DNA of 7,282 nucleotides from Hyphomicrobiales bacterium (GCA_015487985.1 WFOP01000271.1:1-7282); one strand, 5' to 3'; positions 1-6,845 are shown, numbered from the stretch's first letter. Translations and numbers: made by a program. The notes: a model not told the origin generated them from the sequence alone.

Positions 1-1
1 G

Positions 2-508
2 CGCGAAATAAGCGATGCACGTTCCTATGCCATTGCGGGTTTTGCCCGCGATATGCTTGGGGCAACGGATAATCTGGTGCGGGCTCTGGATGCCTTTCCC
101 GATGAAGCACGACAAAATGCGGACCCCGCCACAAATTCCCTTGTTGAGGGAATTGAAATGACCGAACGCGAAATGCGGCGCCTGATGCAAAAACACGGCA
201 TCAAGCCGATTGTGGCCGAGGGGGAAAAATTCAATCCCCATAAGCATCAGGCGGTATTTGAGGTCCCGGATCCATCCATTCCGGCCGGCATTGTTGTGCA
301 GGTTGTTCAGGGGGGGTTTGAAATCGGGGAAAGAGTTTTGCGTCCGGCAATGGTGGGGGTTTCCAAAGGAGGACCAAAAGCGGCGGAGGCGGCCAAACCT
401 TCTTCGGTAAAAATTGATCCCAATGCTTCTCAATCAGACGAGTTTGGTGGAGATGAATTTGATGAAGAAATGCCCGAAATTGGCGAACATCTGGACCGGG
501 AAGTCTGA
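2..508 (+). CDS. grpE: GrpE, nucleotide exchange factor of DnaK (3' part, 5' end outside window)
   Basis: GrpE is the cytoplasmic dimeric cochaperone that releases ADP from DnaK and so resets the Hsp70 cycle. The frame is open from base 2, with 168 residues visible before the TGA at 506-508; the N-terminal helix and start lie upstream of the window. The visible part begins in the long dimerisation helix ([20 protein letters not shown]) and continues into the four-helix region ([16 protein letters not shown], about residues 47-62). It ends in the DnaK-contacting beta-wing, with [12 protein letters not shown] (78-88) and the family-typical [19 protein letters not shown] (105-123). After the wing comes a tail of about 45 residues rich in Asp and Glu ([20 protein letters not shown]), longer than in many GrpE proteins. 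The gene is convergent with the DUF454 gene and lies about 820 bases upstream of dnaK. I see no clear terminator in the 71-base gap that follows. Family assignment is secure. Confidence 0.96.
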   Translation, partial: REISDARSYAIAGFARDMLGATDNLVRALDAFPDEARQNADPATNSLVEGIEMTEREMRRLMQKHGIKPIVAEGEKFNPHKHQAVFEVPDPSIPAGIVVQVVQGGFEIGERVLRPAMVGVSKGGPKAAEAAKPSSVKIDPNASQSDEFGGDEFDEEMPEIGEHLDREV

Positions 509-579
509 TCTGGAGAAACCCTGACTATTCAGCCGGGTGTCAAATGGTCTCAGGATATCAGTTCGGGCCGTTATCTTTG

Positions 580-1005
580 TCAGTCTTTTGCCTGCTCTTT
601 ATCCGATTGCAGGCCCAGAGGCGCGCCAACGGGTGAAACCGGGGGCAAGGGCCGGGTGAGGATGAAGGTGGCGGACCCCGCCATCACGACAGCCTGAATA
701 ATCAGAACCACTGGCTTAAGGCCGAAATAAAGGCCCAGAAGCAAAACGACAATCATGGTCAAAATCGCGGCGGTTTTGGCGCGTTTGGAAATGGCCCCAT
801 ACTGATGCCAGTTCCTGATGGAGGGGCCGAACTGGGGATGGGTCACCAGCCAGTTGTGCAGACGCCTGGAGCTTTTGGCAAAGAAAAATGCCGCCAGCAA
901 CATAAAAGGGGTGGTGGGCAATATGGGCAAAACCACGCCGATCAGACCAAGACCCAGGCAAAGCAGCCCGGCAATCAGCCATAATGTCTTTTTTAATCCA
1001 ATCAC
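580..1005 (-). CDS. DUF454 / YbaN-family small inner-membrane protein
   Basis: This is a 141-residue membrane protein of unknown function. The sequence shows a first hydrophobic stretch at residues 8-44 that contains the family hallmark GVVLPILPTTPFMLLAAFFF. This is followed by AKSSRRLHNWL (43-53), HPQFGPSIRNW (56-66), a basic loop (SKRAKT, 73-78), and a second hydrophobic region at about 79-117. This matches the DUF454 (YbaN) pattern of a short membrane protein with a PxLPTTPF turn and a conserved His-Pro-x-x-Gly-Pro loop. The start is GTG at 1003-1005, since an in-frame TAA lies five codons upstream and no in-frame ATG fits better. The ATG at 1005-1007 is out of frame and runs straight into TGA. 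No good Shine-Dalgarno is visible before the GTG. The gene runs opposite to its neighbours, convergent with grpE and divergent from dnaK. No role in the chaperone system can be inferred from position alone. Confidence 0.88.
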   Translation of the reverse strand: MIGLKKTLWLIAGLLCLGLGLIGVVLPILPTTPFMLLAAFFFAKSSRRLHNWLVTHPQFGPSIRNWHQYGAISKRAKTAAILTMIVVLLLGLYFGLKPVVLIIQAVVMAGSATFILTRPLPPVSPVGAPLGLQSDKEQAKD

Positions 1006-1170
1006 ATTTGTTACTTTTTAAGTCCGGGAAAGAATATTTATCTGTTAGACTCGAACGGTGCGGGATGCAAACCAAACATCTCTCCGGTGTCAGTGGGGGG
1101 GTGTTTCAGGTGATAAAAGCGGATGAAAGACATATTTTTACCCTCACAGACATAATTATCCCTCAAAGCG

Positions 1171-1202
1171 CTTGAAGGAACATAAAAGCCTCCTTATATA
1201 CG
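1171..1202 (+). promoter_or_regulatory. RpoH (sigma-32) heat-shock promoter of dnaK
   Basis: The -35 element CTTGAA starts at 1171. After the core CTTG there are 18 bases, and then the -10 element CTTATATACG at 1193-1202. This fits the alphaproteobacterial RpoH consensus CTTG-N17/18-CYTATNTNNG at every specified position. Transcription would be expected to begin about 6-9 bases downstream, near 1208, giving a leader of about 120 nucleotides before the dnaK ATG. No CIRCE site overlaps it, so induction through RpoH rather than HrcA repression is the simplest reading for dnaK here. The match is seen in the sequence; the start site is inferred. Confidence 0.85.
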
Positions 1203-1205
1203 CCG

Positions 1206-1327
1206 CGATGCCCAAAGAATGGGCGCAAAACTTCAATCCCAATAGGGGTCTTGGGGGGAGCTTTCCCCCTGTTGGAACTGCTGTAAAAGGGTTCCAAATG
1301 AGGCCTGCTAAAACAGAGGTATAAATT
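1206..1327 (+). promoter_or_regulatory. Structured 5' leader of dnaK mRNA
   Basis: The predicted leader contains several potential hairpins in a row. GCCCA (1210-1214) can pair with TGGGC (1220-1224). ATCCC (1236-1240) can pair with GGGGT (1245-1249), including one G-U pair. GGGGGA (1254-1259) can pair with TCCCCC (1264-1269) around a four-base loop. TTGGAAC (1272-1278) can pair exactly with GTTCCAA (1291-1297). The Shine-Dalgarno sequence AGAGGT (1315-1320) lies 7 bases before the ATG. Its AGGT could pair weakly with GCCT at 1303-1306. The hairpins are visible in the sequence; any role in mRNA stability or temperature-dependent translation is an inference. Confidence 0.45.
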
Positions 1328-3241
1328 ATGGGAAAAGTAATCGGTATTGATCTGGGCACGACCAACTCCTGCGTCGCTGTGATGGATGGAAAAAACCCAA
1401 AAGTTGTTGAAAATGCTGAAGGTGCACGCACCACCCCTTCAATGGTGGCGTTTACACAGGAAGGCGAACGCCTGGTGGGCCAGCCGGCCAAACGTCAGGC
1501 GGTCACCAACCCCGAGGGCACGCTTTATGCATTCAAACGCCTGATCGGGCGTCGTTTCAATGACCCGTTGGTAACAAAAGACAAAAAACTGGTGCCGTTC
1601 AAAATCATCAAAGGTGATAATGGCGACGCCTGGGTTGAAGTGGATGGCAAGGGCATGTCCCCGGCCGAAGTTTCAGCCATGGTTTTGACAAAAATGAAAG
1701 AAACCGCTGAGGGGTATCTGGGGGAAGATGTGACCCAGGCCGTTATCACGGTTCCAGCCTATTTTAATGATTCTCAACGTCAGGCCACAAAAGATGCGGG
1801 TAAAATCGCCGGGCTTGAAGTATTACGCATCATCAACGAGCCAACCGCTGCAGCATTGGCCTATGGTCTTGATAAAAACAATTCAGGCACCATTGCGGTT
1901 TACGATCTGGGGGGTGGGACATTTGATATTTCCATCCTTGAAATCGGTGATGGCGTATTTGAAGTGAAATCCACCAACGGGGATACGTTCCTTGGGGGTG
2001 AGGATTTCGATATGCGTCTGGTGGACTATCTGGCGGACGAATTCAAAAAGGATCAGGGTATTGATCTGCGCGGGGATAAAATGGCCCTGCAACGGCTCAA
2101 GGAAGCTGCGGAAAAGGCAAAAATTGAATTGTCTTCCTCAACTCAAACCGAAGTAAACCTGCCTTTTATCACCGCTGATGCTTCGGGACCAAAACATCTT
2201 CAGCTCAAACTTACCCGCGCCAAATTTGAACAGTTGGTTGATGATCTGGTCAAACGCACCATCAAGCCCCTCAAGGCTGCCATGAAGGATGCGGGTCTGG
2301 GTGCCGGCCAGGTTGATGAAGTTGTGCTGGTGGGCGGTATGACCCGCATGCCGCGCATTCAGGAAGTTGTTCAGGAATTCTTTGGCAAGGAACCCCACAA
2401 GGGTGTGAACCCGGACGAGGTTGTGGCCATGGGTGCCGCCATTCAGGCCGGTGTTTTGCAAGGGGACGTCAAGGACGTTCTGTTGCTCGACGTCACCCCG
2501 TTGTCCCTTGGTATTGAAACCCTGGGCGGTGTGTTTACCCGGCTGATTGATCGCAATACGACCATTCCGACCAAAAAATCCCAGATTTTTTCAACGGCAG
2601 AAGACAATCAGTCCGCTGTGACCATCAATGTGGCACAGGGTGAACGCGAAATGACGGCAGACAACAAGAGCCTTGGCCGGTTTGATCTGACGGATATTCC
2701 GCCCTCCCCGCGCGGTGTTCCACAAATTGAAGTGACGTTTGATATTGATGCCAATGGTATCGTGAACGTTTCGGCAAAGGATTTGGGCACCGGCAAGGAA
2801 CAGCAGATTCGCATTCAGGCCTCTGGCGGACTGTCCGATGAAGACATCGAACGCATGGTTGCCGATGCCGAAGCCAATGCGGAAGCGGATAAAAAACGTC
2901 GCGAAAGTGTGGAAGCCCGCAACAGTGCGGAATCCCTCATTCACTCGACACAAAAATCCCTGGATGAGTATGGCGACAAGGTTGCGGACGAAGATGGCAG
3001 CGCCATTGACAACGCAATTGTTGAACTGAAAGCCGCCCTTGAGGGGGACGATGTGGAAGACATTGTGGAAAAAACCAACGCCCTGTCCCAGGCCGCTCTC
3101 AAACTCGGGGAAGCCATGTACAAGGCCAGCCAGGAAGAAGCGGAAGCCGCAGCCGATGCCTCGGAAGAACCTGAGGATGATGATGTGGTTGATGTGGACT
3201 TTGAAGAAGTGGGCGATGAGGATGAAAAAAAATCCTCTTAA
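1328..3241 (+). CDS. dnaK: DnaK, Hsp70 molecular chaperone
   Basis: DnaK is the ATP-dependent Hsp70 chaperone that binds hydrophobic segments of unfolded cytosolic proteins, working with DnaJ and GrpE. The 637-residue length is typical. The nucleotide-binding domain (about 1-382) carries the three Hsp70 signatures: IDLGTTNS at 7-14, [13 protein letters not shown] at 191-203 and [17 protein letters not shown] at 332-348. The interdomain linker [13 protein letters not shown] is at 383-395. The substrate-binding beta domain follows ([15 protein letters not shown] at 407-421, [12 protein letters not shown] at 431-442, [15 protein letters not shown] at 471-485). The helical lid runs from about 500 to 605. 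The tail is acidic and ends [19 protein letters not shown], a variant of the usual EEV-type C terminus. The ATG at 1328 is preceded by AGAGGT at good spacing and an RpoH promoter. A strong terminator follows the TAA. No frameshift or missing catalytic residue is seen. Confidence 0.99.
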   Translation: MGKVIGIDLGTTNSCVAVMDGKNPKVVENAEGARTTPSMVAFTQEGERLVGQPAKRQAVTNPEGTLYAFKRLIGRRFNDPLVTKDKKLVPFKIIKGDNGDAWVEVDGKGMSPAEVSAMVLTKMKETAEGYLGEDVTQAVITVPAYFNDSQRQATKDAGKIAGLEVLRIINEPTAAALAYGLDKNNSGTIAVYDLGGGTFDISILEIGDGVFEVKSTNGDTFLGGEDFDMRLVDYLADEFKKDQGIDLRGDKMALQRLKEAAEKAKIELSSSTQTEVNLPFITADASGPKHLQLKLTRAKFEQLVDDLVKRTIKPLKAAMKDAGLGAGQVDEVVLVGGMTRMPRIQEVVQEFFGKEPHKGVNPDEVVAMGAAIQAGVLQGDVKDVLLLDVTPLSLGIETLGGVFTRLIDRNTTIPTKKSQIFSTAEDNQSAVTINVAQGEREMTADNKSLGRFDLTDIPPSPRGVPQIEVTFDIDANGIVNVSAKDLGTGKEQQIRIQASGGLSDEDIERMVADAEANAEADKKRRESVEARNSAESLIHSTQKSLDEYGDKVADEDGSAIDNAIVELKAALEGDDVEDIVEKTNALSQAALKLGEAMYKASQEEAEAAADASEEPEDDDVVDVDFEEVGDEDEKKSS

Positions 3242-3255
3242 CCTGAACGGATAAT

Positions 3256-3290
3256 AAACGGGGTCCCGGGTGGGCCCCGTTTTTATATTT
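3256..3290 (+). terminator. Intrinsic terminator after dnaK
   Basis: The stem pairs ACGGGG (3258-3263) with CCCCGT (3275-3280). It continues through a T-G pair and TCC/GGG-side pairing to a loop of about five bases (CGGGT, 3267-3271). Two A-T pairs can be added at the base. A T-rich tract follows immediately (TTTTT at 3280-3284, then ATATTTTTT). This is a textbook Rho-independent terminator 15 bases beyond the dnaK stop codon. It should make the dnaK transcript largely monocistronic, with dnaJ reached by readthrough or from a separate promoter. Confidence 0.9.
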
Positions 3291-3352
3291 TTTCCGTTTT
3301 TTCCAAATTCACAGTACAACGCGTTTTTGACGCAAAAAGCTAAGTTATAACC

Positions 3353-4501
3353 ATGAGCCAAATCGACTTTTATGAATTGCTAGGCGTTTCAAGGGACGCG
3401 GATGCAGCAACGCTCAAAGTTGCCTATCGCAAAATGGCTATGAAATATCACCCGGATCGCAATCAGGGTGATGAAACGGCAGAACAGAAATTCAAGGAAG
3501 TGAACGCAGCCTACGAAGCCCTCAAAGACCCCCAAAAACGGGCGGCCTATGACCGGTTTGGTCATGCCGCATTCAAACAGGGGGGTGCACAGGGACCGGG
3601 GGGCGGATTTGGCCCTGACTTTTCCTCCTCCATGTCGGACATGTTTGAAGACCTGTTCGGGGACTTTATGGGGGGTGCGGGAGCCGGACAGCGCCGGGGC
3701 CGAGCGGCCAATTTCCGGGGCGCTGACTTGCGCTATAATCTTGAAGTCTCCCTTGAGGATGCCTTTGCCGGGCAAACAGTGGAAGTCGATGTGCCCACCA
3801 TGGCACAATGCGACACCTGTGATGGAGACGGGGCCAAACCGGGCACCGGCATGTCCACCTGTTCCACCTGTCACGGACATGGTAAGGTGCGCACTTCACA
3901 GGGATTTTTCTCCATCGAACGCACCTGCCCCACCTGTCAGGGGCGCGGGGAAACCATGGACCAGCCCTGTACCGACTGTTCGGGACAGGGACGCAAACGG
4001 GAAAACAGAAATCTATCGGTGGATATTCCTGAAGGTATTGAAGATGGCACCCGGATCAGACTTTCAGGGGAAGGGGAAGCGGGCCTGCGCGGGGGACCGC
4101 CGGGGGACCTTTATATATTTGTTTCCATTGCCCCCCATGATCTGTTTCAGCGCGACGGGGCTGACCTTTATGCGCGGGTGCCCATCGCCATGACCACTGC
4201 GGCGCTGGGGGGGGATTTTGAAGTCCCCACCCTTGATGGTTCACGGGCGCGGGTAAAAGTGCCCGCCGGCACCCAGCCGGGACAACGGGTGCGCCTCAAG
4301 GGCAAGGGCATGCCGGTTTTGCGCTCCTCGCAGGTGGGGGATCTTTATGTGCAAATGGATGTGGAAACCCCGCAAAATCTGACCAAAAAACAGCGTGAAC
4401 TGCTCGAACAACTCGACGAAATCACCACCCACGACAATTCCCCCAGTTCCTCAGGGTTTTTCACCAAACTCAAAGGCCTGTTTGAGAGAATGGGCCATTA
4501 A
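3353..4501 (+). CDS. dnaJ: DnaJ, Hsp40 cochaperone (type I, zinc finger)
   Basis: DnaJ binds unfolded clients, hands them to DnaK and stimulates its ATPase. The protein is 382 residues and full length. The J domain (1-70) has the essential HPD motif at 33-35 and the helix IV segment KRAAYDRFG (62-70). A Gly/Phe-rich linker (about 77-110) includes [10 protein letters not shown]. The zinc domain has all four C-x-x-C-x-G-x-G repeats: CDTCDGDG (153-160), CSTCHGHG (170-177), CPTCQGRG (192-199) and CTDCSGQG (206-213), giving two zinc sites. Client-binding beta domains and the C-terminal dimerisation segment follow. The ATG at 3353 is used because the J domain begins immediately after it; the Shine-Dalgarno is weak. 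The gene lies 111 bases beyond dnaK, with a strong terminator between them and no convincing promoter of its own. Its stop is one base from the next start. A G8 tract (4207-4214) and a G-quadruplex motif (4067-4106) lie inside it, and the frame is intact. Confidence 0.98.
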   Translation: MSQIDFYELLGVSRDADAATLKVAYRKMAMKYHPDRNQGDETAEQKFKEVNAAYEALKDPQKRAAYDRFGHAAFKQGGAQGPGGGFGPDFSSSMSDMFEDLFGDFMGGAGAGQRRGRAANFRGADLRYNLEVSLEDAFAGQTVEVDVPTMAQCDTCDGDGAKPGTGMSTCSTCHGHGKVRTSQGFFSIERTCPTCQGRGETMDQPCTDCSGQGRKRENRNLSVDIPEGIEDGTRIRLSGEGEAGLRGGPPGDLYIFVSIAPHDLFQRDGADLYARVPIAMTTAALGGDFEVPTLDGSRARVKVPAGTQPGQRVRLKGKGMPVLRSSQVGDLYVQMDVETPQNLTKKQRELLEQLDEITTHDNSPSSSGFFTKLKGLFERMGH

Positions 4502-4502
4502 A

Positions 4503-5051
4503 ATGCTCAAGGCACTTACTCTTTCGGGGTCTGTTCGTGCAGCTTCATCCAATTCACGATTGGCCAAAGCGATTGGCGAAAAGCTTATGGAAGAAGGGGT
4601 TGATGTCACAAATATTGACCTTTTGAACTTTCCCCTTGAGCTGTTCAATGAAGACAGCGAAGCGGCAAACGGGGAACCCGATGCAGCCGTAGAGCTGGCG
4701 AAAATGTTTGCAGAGGCAGATATTATTTTTATTGCCTCCCCGGAATATAACGGCTCGGTATCGCCTTTGCTGAAGAATACGATCGACTGGATTTCCCGCC
4801 AGAAAACCGGCCCCTACAAAAACGCCACTTTTGGCATTGGTGCGGCCTCACCGGGGAAAATGGGGGGCGTTGGCGGCCTTGGGCATCTGCGCGAAATTCT
4901 CAACAAACTCGGCGCACTGGTGGTACCGCTGACTTTGGGGGTTGGCAACTCGTTCAATGCCTTTGCCCCAAACGGGGATTTTCGCGAAGATATGGTTGGC
5001 CGTCGGGCCGATAACATGGTGAAACAATTGCTGAATATCCGCCGAAGCTGA
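4503..5051 (+). CDS. NADPH-dependent FMN reductase-family flavoprotein
   Basis: This 182-residue flavodoxin-fold protein probably uses FMN and NAD(P)H to reduce a flavin, quinone, azo compound or metal oxyanion; the natural substrate cannot be told. It opens with the phosphate-binding motif LSGSVRAASSNSRLA (7-21). It also carries the signature SPEYNGSVSPLLKNTIDWIS (79-98), typical of the NADPH-dependent FMN reductase family (Pfam PF03358) that includes ChrR/YieF-type quinone reductases. A glycine-rich stretch GAASPGKMGGVGGLGHLR (113-130) follows, as expected for the second flavin loop. The ATG at 4503 is chosen because the motif begins right after it; extending 36 codons upstream would run through dnaJ with unrelated residues. 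It starts one base after the dnaJ TAA, with only GAGAG about 14 bases upstream, so translation coupled to dnaJ is likely. Cytoplasmic; no signal peptide or membrane segment. Confidence 0.92.
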   Translation: MLKALTLSGSVRAASSNSRLAKAIGEKLMEEGVDVTNIDLLNFPLELFNEDSEAANGEPDAAVELAKMFAEADIIFIASPEYNGSVSPLLKNTIDWISRQKTGPYKNATFGIGAASPGKMGGVGGLGHLREILNKLGALVVPLTLGVGNSFNAFAPNGDFREDMVGRRADNMVKQLLNIRRS

Positions 5052-5226
5052 TATTTTCAAGGTCCCGGTATAACGGGGAATTTTCCAATAGCGGGTTCTG
5101 GTATTTTGAGGGTTTTTTACCCGCGCCCTTTTGGCGGATGCCGGAGCGTATTTTGCCTTTGACCTTATCGGCCCGGACCTGTTAAGCGACTGGACAGAAA
5201 TGGAAAACTGGAAAGGGATTTAATCC
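5052..5226. other. Intergenic gap before pyrF with a short unassigned open frame
   Basis: This 175-base gap holds the weak hairpin described separately, and a second inverted repeat in which GCGGGT (5091-5096) can pair with ACCCGC (5119-5124). A + strand frame is open from 5110 to the TAA at 5221-5223. It would give up to 37 residues containing FDLIGPDLLSDW and ENWKGI, but it has no ATG near its beginning. A TTG at 5131 lacks a ribosome binding site. I do not recognise it and do not call it a gene. No clear promoter for pyrF is visible. AAGGGA at 5213-5218 serves as the pyrF Shine-Dalgarno. Confidence 0.5.
5061..5084 (+). terminator. Weak terminator candidate after the FMN reductase gene
   Basis: CCCG (5064-5067) can pair with CGGG (5074-5077) around a six-base loop, with one extra T-G pair at the base. 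AATTTT follows at 5079-5084. The stem is only 4-5 pairs and the T tract is short, so efficiency would be low. It lies 12 bases beyond the stop codon, which is the right place for a terminator of the dnaJ-reductase transcript. Confidence 0.3.
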
Positions 5227-5943
5227 ATGAGTGACGCCGATGATCGTTTGATTGTTCCTTTGGATTTTTCCTCCCGCGCCGAGGCTGAAAACCTGGTTGA
5301 AACGCTGGGGGATACGGTGTCATTTTATAAAATCGGCTATCAGCTTGTCTATGGCGGGGAAGGGCTGGCCCTGGGGCGCGAGTTGATCGACGCGGGAAAG
5401 AAGGTATTTTTTGACCTCAAACTGCTCGACATCTCCAATACCGTGGCCAAAGGTGTGGAAGCCATTGCCAAAACCGGCGCATCCATGTTGACAATTCATG
5501 CCTATCCCCAGGCCATGGCGGGGGCGGTTCTGGCCGCCAAGGGCAGCGATTTGACCCTGTTGGCGGTGACGGTCATGACCTCAATGGATGAAAATGATCT
5601 GATGGAAGCGGGCTATGACCGGGACGTGGAAAGCCTTGTTGGGGTGCGCAGTTTTCAGGCCAAAGAGTTAGGCATGGGGGGCATTGTATGTTCGGCCCAT
5701 GAAGCGGCGCTGGTTGATCGCATGACTGAGGGCACCATGGATATTGTGACCCCCGGTATTCGACCAAAAGGGGCCGATGTCGGAGATCAGAAACGTGTGG
5801 TAACCCCAAAGGATGCACTGGAATTTGGCGCGACCCACCTGGTGATCGGTCGCCCGATTTATGGTGCAAAAGACCCCGCTAAAGCTGCCAAAGACATTTT
5901 AACAGAGATGGACAGTGCAGATTTGGATCCTGAAGGGGACTGA
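5227..5943 (+). CDS. pyrF: Orotidine 5'-phosphate decarboxylase
   Basis: PyrF decarboxylates OMP to UMP, the last step of de novo pyrimidine synthesis, in the cytoplasm. The 238 residues form the expected TIM barrel. [10 protein letters not shown] (7-16) carries the first-strand Asp. FYKIGYQL (33-40) carries a substrate-contacting Lys. [13 protein letters not shown] (61-73) contains the catalytic D-x-K-x-x-D array (Asp63, Lys65, Asp68). HAYP lies at 91-94. The phosphate-binding end of the barrel is seen in TPGIRP (175-180) and [13 protein letters not shown] (205-217). The start at 5227 is fixed by an in-frame TAA six bases upstream and a Shine-Dalgarno-like AAGGGA eight bases before the ATG. 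The last dozen residues are acidic and probably unstructured. Length and motifs match bacterial group I OMP decarboxylases, and nothing is missing. A weak hairpin with a T7 tract overlaps the stop codon. Confidence 0.98.
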   Translation: MSDADDRLIVPLDFSSRAEAENLVETLGDTVSFYKIGYQLVYGGEGLALGRELIDAGKKVFFDLKLLDISNTVAKGVEAIAKTGASMLTIHAYPQAMAGAVLAAKGSDLTLLAVTVMTSMDENDLMEAGYDRDVESLVGVRSFQAKELGMGGIVCSAHEAALVDRMTEGTMDIVTPGIRPKGADVGDQKRVVTPKDALEFGATHLVIGRPIYGAKDPAKAAKDILTEMDSADLDPEGD

Positions 5944-5957
5944 TTGTTCCTTTTTTT
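5933..5957 (+). terminator. Weak terminator candidate overlapping the pyrF stop codon
   Basis: AAGGGG (5933-5938) can pair with TTCCTT (5947-5952), using two G-U pairs. A one-base bulge and a C-G pair close a five-base loop. A run of seven T begins at 5951. The T tract is good but the stem is weak and includes the TGA stop, so this may only partly separate pyrF from dapB. Confidence 0.3.
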
Positions 5958-6016
5958 GTAAAATCGCAGAGATGTTTTTTTCTGCTGATTAGTTTGTTAT
6001 AGGCTCTTGAGTGAAG

Positions 6017-6021
6017 CGGAG
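6017..6021 (+). promoter_or_regulatory. Shine-Dalgarno site that fixes the dapB start
   Basis: CGGAG lies 8 bases before the ATG at 6030, an ideal spacing. The in-frame TTG at 6024, which would add two residues, would sit only 2 bases from it and is therefore unlikely to be the start. Confidence 0.7.
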
Positions 6022-6029
6022 CATTGAAC

Positions 6030-6845
6030 ATGTCTGACTTAAAAACTGTTGTAACCGGCGCCGGCGGGCGAATGGGGGCAGCGCTGATCAGCGCCATTGC
6101 CCAAACCGAGGGGTTGGTTCTGCACGGGGCGCTTGAGCATGCCGATGCGCCCACTGTCGGTCAGGATGGGGGCATTCTGGCCGGGCTTGGGCCTGTTGGC
6201 GTGCTTATATCATCAGATGTGGGGGCCGTTCTTGAGGGGGCGGACGCGATTGTGGATTTCACCACCCCCGCCGCCAGTGTGCTGCTGGCCGGTGAAGCGG
6301 CAAAACGTCAGCTTGTTCATGTGATCGGCACCACCGGATGTACGCCTGAGGACGAGGCGGCCTTTAAGAGAGCTGCAGACGAAGGAGCCACCATCATCAA
6401 ATCAGGCAATATGTCTTTGGGCATCAACCTGCTTGGCGAACTGGTTAAACAGGCCGCAGCCGCGCTGGGGGAAGAATTTGATATTGAAATTGTTGAAATG
6501 CACCACAATCAAAAGGTGGATGCCCCCTCGGGCACCGCATTGATGCTGGGGGAAGCGGCGGCAAAAGGGCGCAAAATCGACTTGCAGGAAAATGCGGTGA
6601 AATCACGCGAGGGCATCACCGGCCCGCGCAAAAAAGGCACGCTTGGTTTTGCCACCCTGCGCGGGGGCAGCGTGGTGGGGGATCATAAAGTAATATTTGC
6701 CGGGCCGGGGGAGCGGATCGAAATTTCCCATAGTGCACAGGATCGATCTTTATTCGCCAATGGTGCAATAAAAGCGCTATTGTGGGGACAGAATCAAAAA
6801 GCAGGCCTTTATTCAATGCGTGATGTGCTTGGACTGAAAACATAA
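6030..6845 (+). CDS. dapB: 4-hydroxy-tetrahydrodipicolinate reductase
   Basis: DapB reduces hydroxy-tetrahydrodipicolinate with NAD(P)H in the diaminopimelate/lysine pathway, supplying peptidoglycan and protein synthesis. The 271 residues match the usual length of about 270. The N-terminal Rossmann domain has [13 protein letters not shown] (7-19), then VDFTTP (75-80) and [11 protein letters not shown] (98-108) for cofactor binding, and [12 protein letters not shown] (124-135). The C-terminal domain has the DapB signature [15 protein letters not shown] (156-170), with the catalytic His158-His159 pair, Lys162 and the SGT substrate loop. [11 protein letters not shown] (209-219) and [18 protein letters not shown] (232-249) complete the domain. 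The ATG at 6030 is preferred over the TTG at 6024 on Shine-Dalgarno spacing. The 86-base gap from pyrF leaves room for a promoter, with only a loose TATAGG-type -10 near 5998. gpmA follows after 16 bases, so the two are probably co-transcribed. Confidence 0.98.
   Translation: MSDLKTVVTGAGGRMGAALISAIAQTEGLVLHGALEHADAPTVGQDGGILAGLGPVGVLISSDVGAVLEGADAIVDFTTPAASVLLAGEAAKRQLVHVIGTTGCTPEDEAAFKRAADEGATIIKSGNMSLGINLLGELVKQAAAALGEEFDIEIVEMHHNQKVDAPSGTALMLGEAAAKGRKIDLQENAVKSREGITGPRKKGTLGFATLRGGSVVGDHKVIFAGPGERIEISHSAQDRSLFANGAIKALLWGQNQKAGLYSMRDVLGLKT

Larger units (their letters stand above)
1006..1327. other. Intergenic region between the DUF454 gene and dnaK
   Basis: This 322-base region separates divergent genes. 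Its right half contains the RpoH-type promoter and the hairpin-rich dnaK leader described separately. Its left half (1006-1160) must hold the promoter of the leftward DUF454 gene, but I see no convincing sigma-70 pair there. It also contains a run of seven G at 1095-1101. A 63-codon open frame on the + strand (984-1175) begins inside the DUF454 gene, has no ribosome binding site and no recognisable motif, and ends inside the dnaK promoter, so I do not treat it as a gene. No CIRCE operator (TTAGCACTC-N9-GAGTGCTAA) is present. Confidence 0.7.

Noticed and set aside
518..538. A small inverted repeat (CTGA/TCAG) between the convergent grpE and DUF454 genes as a shared terminator.
   Set aside because: The stem is only four pairs and neither strand has a T tract after it.
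716..1075. A 119-codon minus-strand frame overlapping the DUF454 gene.
   Set aside because: It is the other frame of the DUF454 gene; the DUF454 frame carries the family motif and hydrophobic segments, and this one does not.
984..1175. A 63-codon + strand frame across the DUF454-dnaK spacer.
   Set aside because: It starts inside the DUF454 gene, has no Shine-Dalgarno or recognisable motif, and ends inside the RpoH promoter.
3321..3351. TTGACG and TATAAC read as a dnaJ promoter.
   Set aside because: The spacing is 13 bases and the start site would fall inside the coding sequence.
2591..3361. A 256-codon open frame on the minus strand opposite the 3' half of dnaK.
   Set aside because: Long antisense open frames are a common by-product of dnaK codon usage. 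The translation has no recognisable domain, and the sense strand is unquestionably dnaK.
3549..4193. A 214-codon + strand frame inside dnaJ.
   Set aside because: It is a shadow of dnaJ in another frame. The Pro/Cys-rich translation reflects the repeated zinc-motif codons, and the true frame has complete J and zinc domains.
4395..4502. A 36-residue N-terminal extension of the FMN reductase overlapping dnaJ.
   Set aside because: The flavin-binding motif of the family begins a few residues after the ATG at 4503, and the extension has no family resemblance.
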